Shown: positions 49,658 through 62,090, counted from the stretch's first letter. The stretch is DNA of 64,000 nt from Linyphia triangularis (GCA_963978545.1 OZ021723.1:47502069-47566068), one strand, 5' to 3'. The notes: generated by a model from the letters alone, not told the origin. Numbers and translations: made by a program.

Positions 49658-51222
49658 CACTACGGGAAAAAAGTAGAAGGACAGTCATATTTTGTAATTT
49701 ATGCTTTGTATTTCGATCCTCCTGATCTAAATTTCTTTTTTTATGTAGTTTGACCATTTTTTCTTTTTTTTATAAATGAGTAAATTTTATCTACCACTAG
49801 TAAAAATTAAGGAAAACAACTTAACGATTTTTGGTGTGTGAAAAAAGTAGAAGGACACGTGCTAAAATAATTTGTTTTGGAATATTGTAAACCTCAAAGG
49901 TAGGTGTTTCATTCTTTTTAACTGTTTTTGTTAAGAAAAACATACTATTTTATTGAAAATAGGTCGTTTTCATCTTTTTAGAATGCCTAGAGGAAAACCT
50001 TTAAGTGAGTTTGAAAAAGGCCAAATTGATGCCTACAAAAACGATGGCAAAGGTGTGAGAGAGATTGCACGCCAGCTACATATTAGTCCAAATACCGTTT
50101 CAAACTATATAAGAAATCCTAGTAGTCAGGGAACCAAAAAGAAGACTGGCAGACCTAAAAAACTGACGCAACGCGATTAAAGAAAAATCATTCGGGAACT
50201 AAAAAAAACGGATGGAAGTATTGCCAAAGCTCAAAATAATGCAGGCATCACACACGTTTTAAGAAGAACTGTCTACAACTACATAAAAAGGTCCGAAAAT
50301 TTCGTATTCCGAAAAAGGTAGCACCATCCGAAAGGGAATGAAAAGCACATTGAACACCGACTGCATTGGGCTAAAAACCACATGTCCTGGACGTTAGAAT
50401 GGACCACCGTTATATTTTCTGATGAGAAAAGATTTAATTTAGACGGTCCAGATGGCTACAAATACTATTGGCATTGTCTCGGTACTGAAAAAAGACTTAT
50501 TCTACCCGACAGATGGGAGGAGGGAGTTTAATGGTTTAGTTGGCAGTCGAATACGGAGGAAAAACAAGTTTAGTGTTCCTGAGTGGCAGGCAGAAACACA
50601 CAGATTACATCCAAGTCTTGAATTCAGATCTCCTTCCCTACGTCGTTGAGCTAGGTAGAAATGACTGGATTTTTCAACAGGACGGAGCATCAATTCACAC
50701 AGCTAATGGGGTTAAAAATTGGTTTTGCAGCAAATAATGTTCGGGTTTTGCCATGGCCTGCTAAAAGCCCGGACCTCAACATTGTAGAGAACATATGGGC
50801 AATGATTGTTCGTCGCGTTTACGTGGAAGGCAAGCAGTTTGAATCTATAGTTGAGCTTCGGAGAACTTTGAATTATGTATGGGACAATTTCTGCCAAACA
50901 GAAATTCAAACTTTATATGATTCGATGCCAAATCGAATTTTTGAAGTAATCAAAGCCAATGGTGGAAGAATTCCCTATTAATAAGACTTTTATTTGCATT
51001 ATTTAGAAGTGTCCTTCTACTTTTTTCACAGAGTATGATGAAGTCAAAACTGATTTATTGCTGTACTTGACCTGTATTTTTTTTTTGTTTGAATTTTCAG
51101 ATACAGTTATCTGTTTGTAATTAGTAATTTAAAGTGTTACTCATTAAATTGTTATGGAAAAAATCAGTGTTTTTTATTTATAAAAAAAAAATCATGTGTC
51201 CTTCTACTTTTTTCACGCAGTG
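49658..51222 (+). mobile_element. Tc1-like transposon, complete ends, IR/DR type, inactive
   Basis: The element is 1565 bp between TA duplications (49656-49657 and 51223-51224). Outer ends CACTACGGGAAAAAAGTAGA and, on the other strand, CACTGCGTGAAAAAAGTAGA match at about 24 of 27 bases including AGGACA. Each end also carries a second, internal copy in the same orientation: GTGTGAAAAAAGTAGAAGG at about 49836-49854 and its inverse at about 51009-51033. Long inverted repeats holding paired direct repeats (IR/DR) are known from Sleeping Beauty, Minos-, S- and Paris-type Tc1 elements, where transposase binds both sites. One broken transposase gene lies inside. The intact ends mean it could still act as a substrate if a matching transposase exists elsewhere. 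Confidence 0.93.
49983..50981 (+). pseudogene. Tc1-family DD34E transposase pseudogene
   Basis: This encodes the cut-and-paste enzyme of the surrounding transposon. It starts at MPRGKPLSEFEKGQIDAYK, then a helix-turn-helix (VREIARQLHISPNTVSNYIR) and a GRPKK AT-hook-like linker. The catalytic core keeps all three acidic positions: D in IFSDEKRFNLDG (about 50421), D in WIFQQDGASIHTAN, and E in SPDLNIVENIW. The last two are 34 residues apart once the frame change is allowed for, i.e. DD34E. The C-terminus ends IPY at the stop 50979-50981. About 333 codons fits the family (~340). Lesions are stop TAA at 50178, stop TAG at 50319 (or nearby compensating shifts), a frame change at about 50520, TAG at 50537 where the family has Trp, and a one-base insertion near 50725. 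No functional protein is possible. Confidence 0.93.
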
Positions 51223-51224
51223 TA

Positions 51225-51805
51225 GGATTCAATCTATTTTGAAAAAAAACTCTTAAAATGTGAGTATATATAACGTTACATTGCTATTTTGAAATATATT
51301 TTGATAAGTATTTCCCAATTTTAACTCAAGTTCATCATATAAGCTTGTATAACTGGAATTTATAAATTTTACTTAATCTACCGATAAAATCTGAAAATAA
51401 ACTACATAGATTGCTATTTCTCACCAAAAACTATAACAGTATTTTACCTTATTTCTGAAAATATTATATAGTTATTTAATTTCACGTAATAAAAATATAA
51501 GAAGGATACCTGAGACGAACTATAATATTACATATTTTTCAAAATTTTATTTAAAAAAAAAAGTTATTTGTAAATGAAACTGAAAAATTATATGCATTTT
51601 ATTCAGTTTATGCAGAATTTTCAAAGTTTATTTTCCATGAGGAGAAAAAAAAGAAAAAAAAAAAGAATATCACTGCAATCAAATTTATATTTCAAACTAT
51701 AGTTTACACGTTCTTTTGCTAGAAGATATGAAGGAAAAAACGTGATAATTATGAAACGCATAGTAAAAATCTTCTGAAGCATGGACAGAATCCACTCATA
51801 ACAAG
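51225..51805. other. Spacer between Tc1-like and foldback elements
   Basis: About 580 bases of AT-rich DNA with A runs. No gene, RNA or element end is seen. Confidence 0.5.
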
Positions 51806-52341
51806 TACATTGGTAAAAAAAAAAATGATGGATAACCAGTTTTTCCCTTAATAACTTTTCAGTGAAGCAACATAAACACATGAAATTCGCATTAAAGAGA
51901 CAACTTTACATAACATAACGATAAGTAAAACAATTCAGTCGCAAAGTGAAATGCAAAGTGAACAGTGGGGAAAATGGAGTACCGTGTGCAGTTCTACAGA
52001 TGCATCCACAATAAAAATCACGCCACTCAAGGAGTTGATCTTTTAATGTGCGATATGACATCCCCTGTCATCAGTGTTTACTAGGCACTGTATTCTCATA
52101 CTTAACATGAGTTTCTTGATAAATTCTAAGTGCTAAATTTCTCGTCCACCTTCGAAACTGTTTGCCAGTGATGGAAAGTTCCCAATGCTTTAAATATTTC
52201 CACAACGGTTATCGTAGAAGCACCCCACATTTGCTTGATAATTTTAGATTAGAGTAATGATCTGGCTTACGTTTAGAGACGATACTCAAATTTTTTTAAT
52301 CGTCTATCCAAAGAAAAAGTGGGATAAAATATGCCACAAGT

Positions 52342-53170
52342 CAGTGTTCACCAGTTAAATATTTCCAAACGGTATTTTCAAAATTCAAAGTTTTTTTTTT
52401 AAATTAAACTTTTTAAAAGTAACACAAAATACGGTTTTTGACAAAACTAATAACTGCAACAGTGTTGCACGATCGCAATTTCACGTTTTTGAGCGGAAAT
52501 ATGATTTTTAAATGCTTACTAAAACACTTGATGGTTATAAACTTTAAATTAACTCTTAACACTATGCTGTTTGGTGATACCACGTTGGTGTACCGCGAAA
52601 CCATCGGGCAAATGCTATCGACACCTTGAAAACGATCGAGCAAAGGCCGGCAACACCTCGAAAAGTATCGGGAAACGCTACTTTTTGGGAAATACTACGA
52701 AAACTATAGCGCCAATGATGGAGAAGTAAAACTTGACACTTTACGATATCCGAAAATTTTCGAAAAAATGCCGGCTATAAGCATAATCGAAATGATCTAA
52801 ACTTTTGGACCAGTCCTACCAGGGTAAAAAAAAAAAATCCGATATGACTTGCCGACGACATAGTGTTAATTTACGTTTTACATGATATCAGGCATGTGGT
52901 TACCTTTTTTCTCTATTTTGTGCAAAAAGGCATGGTAAAAAGCCGGCGAAATACACTTAATTAAGGAACGTAAGAAATTACATTTGGATATTGTGGGACG
53001 GCTCCATACTCTCTACCTAGTAATGGCACACGTAGTATTCAGAAGCCATTCAATGACTTCTGTCAGTCACTGGTCTACGCGAGGTACGTTTAAACATGAA
53101 TGCGCATGCGTAACTGGCGATTTCAAAGGGGATGATCCGCATATTGGATTCCGTTGAAAAAATAAACAGA

Positions 53171-53206
<36 letters not shown>

Positions 53207-53417
53207 TTTTTTATATATATTTTCAAAAAATGACGCTATTTTCAAAGAAAAGGGCAGGGAGGAATCGCCGCCCTTCGAAAAATTACTAGGATGATACCTG
53301 ATTTTATAAAATGAAGGATTGTTTTTAGAAATTTAACCATCATGAGGTTAATTTTATGGGGTGAAATTTATTTTCAATGCATGTTCACGCAGATTTCACG
53401 CATTTTGGTGAACTCTG
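52342..53417. mobile_element. hAT-like non-autonomous element nested in the foldback
   Basis: Ends CAGTGTTCACCA and, inverted, CAGAGTTCACCA match at 11 of 12 and fit the hAT terminal pattern YARNG. GCCACAAGT is present on both sides (52333-52341 and 53418-53426). hAT elements duplicate 8 bp, so one of these nine bases may match by chance. The opposite arm of the host palindrome shows the uninterrupted version of the site. The 1076-bp body encodes no transposase. It includes three degenerate ~31-bp units at about 52592-52675 (GAAACCATCGGGCAAA, GAAAACGATCGAGCAAA, GAAAAGTATCGGGAAA), possibly protein-binding repeats, and an ATT microsatellite. Confidence 0.8.
53177..53206 (+). repeat. (ATT)10 microsatellite
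   Basis: Ten ATT units lie inside the hAT-like element. Confidence 0.9.
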
Positions 53418-54426
53418 GCCACAAGTATCAATAAACATGATTTAGAAACCGATATTTCACCATTAAGGATTTGTCTAGATCACGTTAACGTAATTACAGT
53501 AAAAAACTCGAATTTAATTATCTTTTGCGCTCTTGGGGAGCTTAATAAAGCAATCCAACATTTTACATCAAAAGATCAAGACTTTTTTCCCCCACCAAAT
53601 CGTTGTCCTGAATCGGTATTAACCACGTAATATCGTATTTTCAACTTTCTACAGATCCTTCTGACTTCCAATATTACTCATGAGACTGAAAATATTATTT
53701 CAATAAAAAGTATCTGATTTAAAAAGTTTTGGTCTTGGATGCAAATGTTGGATTGTTTTATTAAGCTCCCCAGTGGCGCAAAAAATAATTAAATTCGACT
53801 TTTTTATTGTAATTAAGTTAACTTGATCTAGACAATTTTTTAATGGTGAAATATCGGTTTCTAAAGCGTGTTTATTGATATTTATGGCATATTTTATCCC
53901 ACTTTTGCTTTGGATAAACGATTAAAAAATATGAATATCGCCCCTATACGTAAACCAAATCACTCATCTAATTAAAATTTCATTAGGCATGTGTGAGACT
54001 CTTCTACGATATCCATTATGGAAATATTTAACGTATAGGTAAATTTCCATTACTTGCAAACAGTTCAAAAGATGGGACGAGCAATTTAGCATTCATCAAG
54101 AAACTCATGTTAAGTATGAGAATACAGTGTCTAGTAAACACTGATTACAGAGGAGTCATAGCGAACGTTAAAAAGATCAACTCCTTGAGTTGAGTGATTT
54201 TTAGTGTGGATGCATCTGTAGAACTGCACACTAATGATACTCCATTCTTTTGACTATGTCCCCAGTGTACACTTTGCATTTCAATTTGCGACTGAGTTGT
54301 TGTACTTGTCGTTATGTTACATAAAGATGTCTCTTTGATGTGAATTTAATGTGTTTATGCAGCTCCACGGAGAAGTTATTGAGAGAAAAACTGGTGATCC
54401 TTTAATTTTTTTTTTTTACCACTGTA

Positions 54427-55494
<1,068 letters not shown>

Positions 55495-55665
55495 CTTAAA
55501 AATATATACTGTATCTTTTATGTTAACAGATATTTTTTATAAGTTGATTGTCAGTCGTGGTCTTACTACCAATGTAGTTGTACGTAACCTTCCTTCCCCT
55601 ACATTTTAAGGTGAAGCAGTAATTCAAACACTTAAATACGTTGCTATTGTATTTTTTAATTAAAG

Positions 55666-56152
55666 TTAGGAGTGTGGAACATAGCACAACTTTCAATTTA
55701 ACTACAATACTGACGTAGATTTGTTGCATCTAACGTATTTATATTTTCAGGATTCATTTAGTAAAAATGTACAGTTTGTCGATATTTTTTGCGATAATTC
55801 TTGTATGAGTCTTTAAAAAAGAAAAAAAAAAAAAAAAAAAAAAAAAACACCACTGTCAAAATGATGATTTGGCAATATACTTATCGATAATTCTTATATT
55901 TTCCTTTCTTGTAAGTGAAACTGAGATAAGAAGAAAAAACGATCGTTGATGAGGTAAGCGCAAGGAAAGAGAACTAGGTGTTCACCAATTTTGAACATCG
56001 CTGCCACAGACACACAGACAGACATTTTTTCTAGATCGCTTTTTTGAAATCAGGATATTCCAAAACTTGGAGAAATGCACAAAAATAGATTTTTTTTGAC
56101 CGAATACTATACTTTCATTACCCTATGTATACATTTGGGCAATTGAAAGTAA
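55666..56152 (+). repeat. Interspersed family with asymmetric ends, copy 4 (internally deleted)
   Basis: Both ends are present (TTAGGAGTGTGGAACATAG at the start, TTGGGCAATTGAAAGTAA at the end) with the family's GAAAAAACGATCGTTGATGA block. The sequence jumps from GAACTAGGTGTTCACC to TTTTGAACATCGCTGCC (about 55975-56000). About 230-260 bases present in copies 2 and 3, including the peptide-like segment, are therefore missing. An A run near 55820-55847 is extra. Confidence 0.85.
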
Positions 56153-56196
56153 CACATTGTGAATTTAATATTTTTTATTGAAATAGATATATATAT

Positions 56197-56561
56197 TGTT
56201 ACAAAAAATGTCTGTATAAAATTGTAAATAGTGACGAATTTATTTTAAAGTTCCATTTTATCTCGTTTTATTCCGTATAAAATTGTAAATAGTGACGTAT
56301 TTCTTTTGAAGTTATATTTTATTTTATTTGTTAATAGTGATAATACATTTTAAAAAATAGTGGCAACAACTAAATCAATCTGGAAATTATAGGCATTTCC
56401 ATCAAGCTATTGATGTTGTATGTGTCGTAGTTTGTATTGAGGCTTTATAGAAATTATTCTGTTGTTGGAAGAAGATTTGTGCGCCTTCAAAGGAAGAATA
56501 AATCATAGTTTTTATTTAGTAAAAGCTGCGTCCTTATTTCCTCGGTGAAAATTTCGTAAGA
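56197..56561 (+). mobile_element. Probable solo LTR (Ty3/gypsy-like), 365 bp
   Basis: The block starts TGTTACAAAAAATGTC and ends AAAATTTCGTAAGA, one change from the usual ...TAACA complement of its start. It is flanked by ATAT on both sides (56193-56196 and 56562-56565), a 4-bp duplication as used by gypsy-type integrases. Inside are a short direct repeat (GTATAAAATTGTAAATAGTG at about 56213 and 56275) and an AATAAA poly(A) signal near 56499, followed by the T/G-rich sequence usual downstream of it. No gag or pol lies beside it, which is the state left by recombination between two LTRs. The target copy lies in AT-rich DNA, so chance matching is possible. Confidence 0.55.
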
Positions 56562-58602
56562 ATATATACTAAATCCTTTCAATTTAAAAATTATCGAAAC
56601 ACTTTATCGAGTTATTCACGTATTTTCCATTCCTTTCAACCTAATATCCTCATTTCACGAAGCAAATGATATGTTGTTTAGTGTAATCTAGAATCATTGT
56701 TATTTTTCTTGATGCAGACGAGAAACCTTGTTGAATATTTTACTAGCTGTCTGGTTTCATTAAGCGTTTGGGCATAAAACAATACTATTTCAGATTATTT
56801 ATGCAACCATGTAAATAAAAGAAATAAATAGAAATGGGGACATTTCAAAGAAATTCGCCTTGAAAGGATACCCTAGATATTTATATTTTACAGAACTATC
56901 AGAATTAAGCATTCATAAAAAATATTAATTATGTAAGGGACATAGTTATTCCATAGCTTTGTCATTTATAAATTTTTACCACCTCCCGTTAATTATTTAC
57001 AAAACCAGTGTCGTTAGAATATGAAACAGGAATAATCTAAGATTATCAATTTTAATACTATATTAAGAAAGTGGAGATATTAGTTTGTAAATCGTATTAA
57101 TTTATGGGATGGTTAAAAAACTTTTTACTTTCATCAATTTTTATTTCTTTTAATGAAATAAGCTAGTTTTTATTTCAAATATATATTTTACGATATTTAT
57201 GTTTGACTTAAAAGTGTGAATATATATATCACGATTACAATAAAATAATAATAAAAAAATAGTAATAGGCTTCGGGCCGATGTACAGTTTAACCTGAACT
57301 TTAAGTTCAAGCCCATTACAAAGTTGTTGTTTTTATTCGAGTTTTATAAAACATTGATACATTCATACAACTGAACAACATCAGCATAAATTTATTTTAT
57401 ACAAGCAGGCGGAGCAAGCGCATGCCCACACAATGCCTTTCCAGCACATGCCAAACATTAAGTGGGGAGACTCCGGACAACACTTTAGATCAATTGAAAG
57501 CAATACCCTTGGACGTAAGGCCCAAAGTCATAAAATAATATATGTATAAAATTTAATGAAAATCAATAATTTTTCCTTATTCAGGGTAATGGAGTTTTGA
57601 TTATAGTATATTTCAAATTTAAAAAAATTCCAATAATTTTAATAAGACATTTGAAAATCAATTCAAACTTTCTAATAAAATTTAGCTACTATTTATTTAC
57701 AAACATGAATTTTCAGCCCTTGTTTAAGAGCTTCGCCCTTATTTAGTTTAAAAATTAGTTTTTATATTTTAGAAATATTTAATAGAAAAATATAATATTA
57801 ATGAACTCAATTTTGCTAAAAAACACCGGTCGTATTATTTCGTTAGTTGCTGCAGAAAACTATTAATAACTAAAATGCAACAACTTTTCTCCATATTGAG
57901 AAGATTATAAGAATAAGTTGTATGTAATAAGTATTAAATTACACTAACACATTCGATCGATGACAGAAAAAAGAAAAGCATGCTCTTAAAATTAAGCTTC
58001 TTTAAGAAGAAGTCCTTTAAATAAGTCCTTTAGATAATTAAAACTCGCATTGCTTTCTTAAAAATATTCTCTTTTATTTCCACTAATTAAGCAAGATTAT
58101 TTTTCTGTGAATCACTTATTAATTATTTCTAAGTGTACGTAACGTAAAATGTGGTGAATAAACAAATTCAACGCAGAATTTTTGTTGTTGTATTACTTAG
58201 GGTATGGATATTTTTCTTTAAGTTTTAATTAATATTTATCGAAACAAATATAACAAGTTTCTAATTCATAAAGAAATTTTACAAATAATTAGTAAAAGTA
58301 TAGTTTTAATATTTTAGTGGGTTTCAAAATGTTCCGTACTTGAAGTTTTTATTAAAGAAACATAAACAAATTAAATTAGAATAAAATAGATTTAAATGAT
58401 TTCCGAATACTCTTAATTTGGGAAGATATACATTATTTAATATACATTATTTAAATTTATGTAATAATTTCAAGTTTATTTAGTAATTTTTGTGTTAAGT
58501 ACGTTTAGTTAAACTGCACCATTTACATTAAAAGCGGTCTTTCGTTAAGTTGAATGTTCAAATTTGTACAAATGGAATATTTTTAGAACTATAAAATTTC
58601 AC

Positions 58603-58607
<5 letters not shown>

Positions 58608-58642
<35 letters not shown>
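58608..58642 (+). repeat. poly(A) run, 35 bp
   Basis: This is a pure A tract without a recognisable retroposon body. Confidence 0.9.
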
Positions 58643-58645
<3 letters not shown>

Positions 58646-59028
58646 TGCTTGAATATTCAGTGTTCGTCGTATTATACTTTAGTCATATTGCATTAACATA
58701 TAATCGATTAGACTAAAATTGGATGTTATTTATAATTTCCCTCTAATTAGTTCGATTAAACTATACCCAAGTATTAAAAAAATGTAAGGTACAACTTAAA
58801 AAAAAAGCATTAAAATGACTACAAAATTCACCGCCAAGATCTCACTCAAAAAGTTGAGAAATCAGAAATGAGCCACGAATAATTCCACCCTACTTATATT
58901 CATCGCTATGTTCAAATACATATTGTTTAAACTTCTCCAATAAAAATTTAGTTTTCCGATTTTCTCCATTTCGTTCTCGACTGTGTTTCGTCTCGGATAC
59001 TTTGTATTGCTAATAAATATCAGTGTGC

Positions 59029-59060
59029 AACGGCTTTGTCAGAGTGCTGACAAAACCGTT
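59029..59060. repeat. 14-bp-stem, 4-base-loop hairpin
   Basis: AACGGCTTTGTCAG, loop AGTG, then CTGACAAAACCGTT form one mismatched (G-T-tolerant in RNA) tight stem-loop. It would fold well as RNA on the plus strand. The host transcript, if any, is unknown. Confidence 0.6.
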
Positions 59061-60120
59061 TAATGTTCTTGTCAGTTGTAGCATTGGGTAGTCGTTTACT
59101 TTTGCTGTATAATCCGTTCGACGAATAACAGTTTTGATGAATTGTTTTTGATCCAAAGTAAGTTCTCTTTGTGACAAGAATTATGGGTTCTGTTTCTAAC
59201 TTTTAAATAAAACCACACTTTTCTAGCACCCAGGGAATAATTTCTCCTTGAAAACTGCAGCTCCATCGAATCAATCTGATAAATAATTCAATTTTTAAAG
59301 GTGAAAAGTCTTGCATTCCCCTTTCTACGCTTTTACGTGTCAACTAAGCCTACAAAGTATTATACTAGCATTTTGATTACTTGTTACCCAAGTCCAACTA
59401 CAATTTTGAATTAGAAACCCTCATAAGCAACATCTTCATAAATATTTATGGGTTTCTGGATTTTTAATTTATTGATAATTGATTTCGCGAAGAAAGTTTG
59501 TTGTTTCGTAACATTTCAAAGATATTTTTTTTCAGTAATGCACAGTAATTATACTGAAGAATAATTTTGATGCAAACATTGTTACAAATAAAGTATTTAT
59601 TTGAAGTTTTACTTTAGATTTTCTGATTTTATATAGTCGAATATATATTTATAAAAAAAAAAAATGTAAATGTTAATTAAATTTGAAATGTTAAACCCTA
59701 AGTATTAATTTTTTATACAGGATAAAGCAAAAGTATTCAATTTAAATAGACAAGATGATCGAAAAATGTATTGTTCTTTGTAAAAAAACAAACAAATCTT
59801 ATACTAATTCTTTTGAATAAATTAGTTACAAAAATACTTTTCCTAAATGAAATTTTATAAAATCAAATTGTTTCATTACAGTTACTTAATTCCTAAGTAT
59901 TTCTATTGTTATATTTCCACGCACTCATTTTATACATTAGCTGAAATCTACTTTTGATGTTGACCCTTTGAACTTTTTATCATTTTTTATCATAATTGAC
60001 CCTCACTACTTAACTCGACATAATTGCTTAAACCAACGAATTGGAGGGCTTTGTCAAAGCTGTGATGTTTAAATGAAAATCTGTTTTTCCCGGAAGTGTT
60101 TGAAGTTAACATATTTTCTG

Positions 60121-60245
60121 CGTTAAATGCGATGACGTCGTTATGCTTGAGCGCTGACGTCATCGGCCTGTTATCACGTCTACTTAGTCACACGTGTAAG
60201 CTATTCTTGTGCCTATTATAAAGCACAAGGTTATGCAGACACGCC
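60121..60245. promoter_or_regulatory. Candidate regulatory cluster: inverted CRE-like pair, E-box, TATA-like
   Basis: A perfect 10-bp inverted repeat (CGATGACGTC at 60130-60139, GACGTCATCG at 60156-60165) contains TGACGTC(G/A). The second site is a full TGACGTCA cyclic-AMP response element, the bZIP/CREB site. CACGTG, a canonical E-box, follows at about 60192, then ATTATAAAGCAC, TATA-like, at about 60218. The whole block is less AT-rich than its flanks. No transcript start or reading frame follows, so a role as promoter or enhancer is inferred only from motif grouping. Confidence 0.3.
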
Positions 60246-60249
60246 CCTA

Positions 60250-61119
60250 GCAACATATTATATTTACGTGCTCCTGAAAGGTCTTAAAGGGGGACATTAT
60301 CCTTTCAAATTTAAGGTTACTCTCTCTCTTTACATGCGATTTTCTTTCGTTGCAACTTAAAAAAAATTACTAAAAATGAAGGTGTTACAATAGCAGTAAA
60401 ACTGTATTTTTATGACTTTGATATTTTGGATAAAAAAATAAAAAAATAAAAAAATTAGCAATGTTGGTAGCATGATTTGAAATTGTAGCTATATTCTATG
60501 TTTAGGAAATATAATGAAGTACATAAAAAATAAAGCAGTTTTTAAACAAGAAAACATTGAGTTATCAAATTTATTCTACAAATTTATAAATTTTGGCACT
60601 TCATTAATCAATGACTGTTGAAAGTAAAATGTAAGTAACATTTGAAATTAACGTAGAAAATTTTTAATTCATATAGAAATTTTATATTTAATAATTATTT
60701 TAATTTTAACAGTACATAATTAATCTTACTGTAAATAAAAATTTTATATTTGAAAATGTGCAATAAAGCAGACCAATATATTTAATTTTAAAGTAAAGTA
60801 TGAATGATATCTAATTTTTAGATCTAATTAATTAATAAAACTTAATCAGTTTTACGCAACAATTTCCCTTAATATTTTTCGAGTTAGTTTTTACAGTAGT
60901 TTGAGGTTAGAAGCTATTGCAAAAACTTAACGTTTTCTTTTTTTATGTCATGATTTTAAAGTATATTTACGAAAATATTTCATTTATTATATTGTAATTA
61001 TTACATCATGAAACATTCTACAATAAGAAAAATTTTGTTGCAATAGTATCCACCTGGGAAAAAATATATTTCAGGATTTTTTTATTATTATTAGGTTAAA
61101 ATACGTAACTCCCTATTTA

Positions 61120-61154
<35 letters not shown>

Positions 61155-62090
61155 CTTAAAGTATATAATTAATTAAACCTTTTCACATTTGAAGTGCTGA
61201 ATCTAATACAACTTCAGAGTTGTAAACCCAGACGCTAATATTATGGATACAATACTATCTTTCTCAATGCATCTCTCTCTAACCAGCCTCCACAAGGAGA
61301 GAGAGAGAGGAAAAGGAGGATGCGTAGTCTTCAATTGGATCTCTGGACGCAAGTGCATTGTCACGGCGGAAGGATCAACTGAGATCCGAGAGCAAGGATG
61401 CATTAGCAAGAGGAGATGCGGATTCCCGGGATGGGTGGTAGTGAAAATTTGGTTTTGAGGCTTGACAGGAATAGGGTGGGCGTATAAATGCATGGGAGAT
61501 TGAAAAGGACGGGAGTTACATCCTGTGTTGATAAAGAGGGATGGGGGTCAGTTGGGATGAATTGAGAGGGATGTTGAAGTGGGTTTGAAGAATGGAAATT
61601 GTAATGGTTTATTATTTGCTGATATTTTATGAAATAGGAAGGTTTAACGGGAATCGTCTTTATTAATATACTTGTAATAGCGTGAGGTATTTATTGTATT
61701 GTGAAAGAGTACGTTTAAAAAGTTGTATGAAGATGTATTTTGAAATAGAAGGCGAACTAATAATAAGAGGAAAAAAAAAGAGAGATTATTCACGAATATC
61801 TGAGGGTAGAAAAATGCTGTTTTCAGAGAAATGCTCGGAAAATAATATTTCAACAAAGAAACTGAATAGTTTTTTAAATAAGTTTAAATAAGTAAATAAG
61901 TTTTTCTGAATAGATAGCAATGTAAATAATTATGAAGAATTGTTTAATATTATTTACGTGGTTTGCGGATTGTCAATCATTTTGATGTAAAGCTCCATCT
62001 GTTGATAAAATAACAAATATCTTTTACTCTGTGTAGAAAAAATTTGACTTTTTTTCTGACAACGGTAAACATAGCATTTTTTTACTTCCC
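60250..62090. other. Spacer with a GC-richer patch
   Basis: The stretch at about 61270-61560 is unusually G-rich and purine-rich (GGAGAGAGAGAGAGG, CACGGCGGAAGGATC, GATTCCCGGGATGGG) and contains GGGCGTATAAATGC, a TATA-box-like sequence in GC context (about 61478-61491). Open frames of 71 and 96 codons on opposite strands overlap there, and neither has a known domain. Poly(A) lies at 61121-61151. I call no gene. Confidence 0.35.
61121..61151 (+). repeat. poly(A) run, 31 bp
   Basis: This is a pure A tract. Confidence 0.9.

Larger units (their letters stand above)
51808..54424. mobile_element. Giant foldback element with ~700-bp arms, TA target, split by another insertion
   Basis: Tips CATTGGTAAAAAAA (51808) and, inverted, CAGTGGTAAAAAAA (ending 54424) abut TA on both sides (51806-51807, 54425-54426), as in the Tc1/mariner superfamily. 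The right arm runs from about 53700 to 54424. The left arm is 51808-52341 continued at about 53427-53590, interrupted by the 1076-bp element at 52342-53417. Matching blocks include TGCAGTTCTACAGATGCATC, TACTTAACATGAGTTTCTTG, TAGAAACCGATATTTCACCA and GGGGAGCTTAATAAA. A loop of about 110 bases separates the arms. Without the insertion it is about 1.53 kb. No reading frame suggests a transposase, so it is a non-autonomous palindrome. Confidence 0.88.
56566..60120. other. AT-rich spacer
   Basis: I find no gene. A less AT-rich stretch at about 57265-57535 (GGCTTCGGGCCGATGTAC, GCAGGCGGAGCAAGCGCATG) could be a repeat relic, but I cannot place it. Poly(A) at 58608 and a hairpin at 59029 are listed separately. 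Confidence 0.45.
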
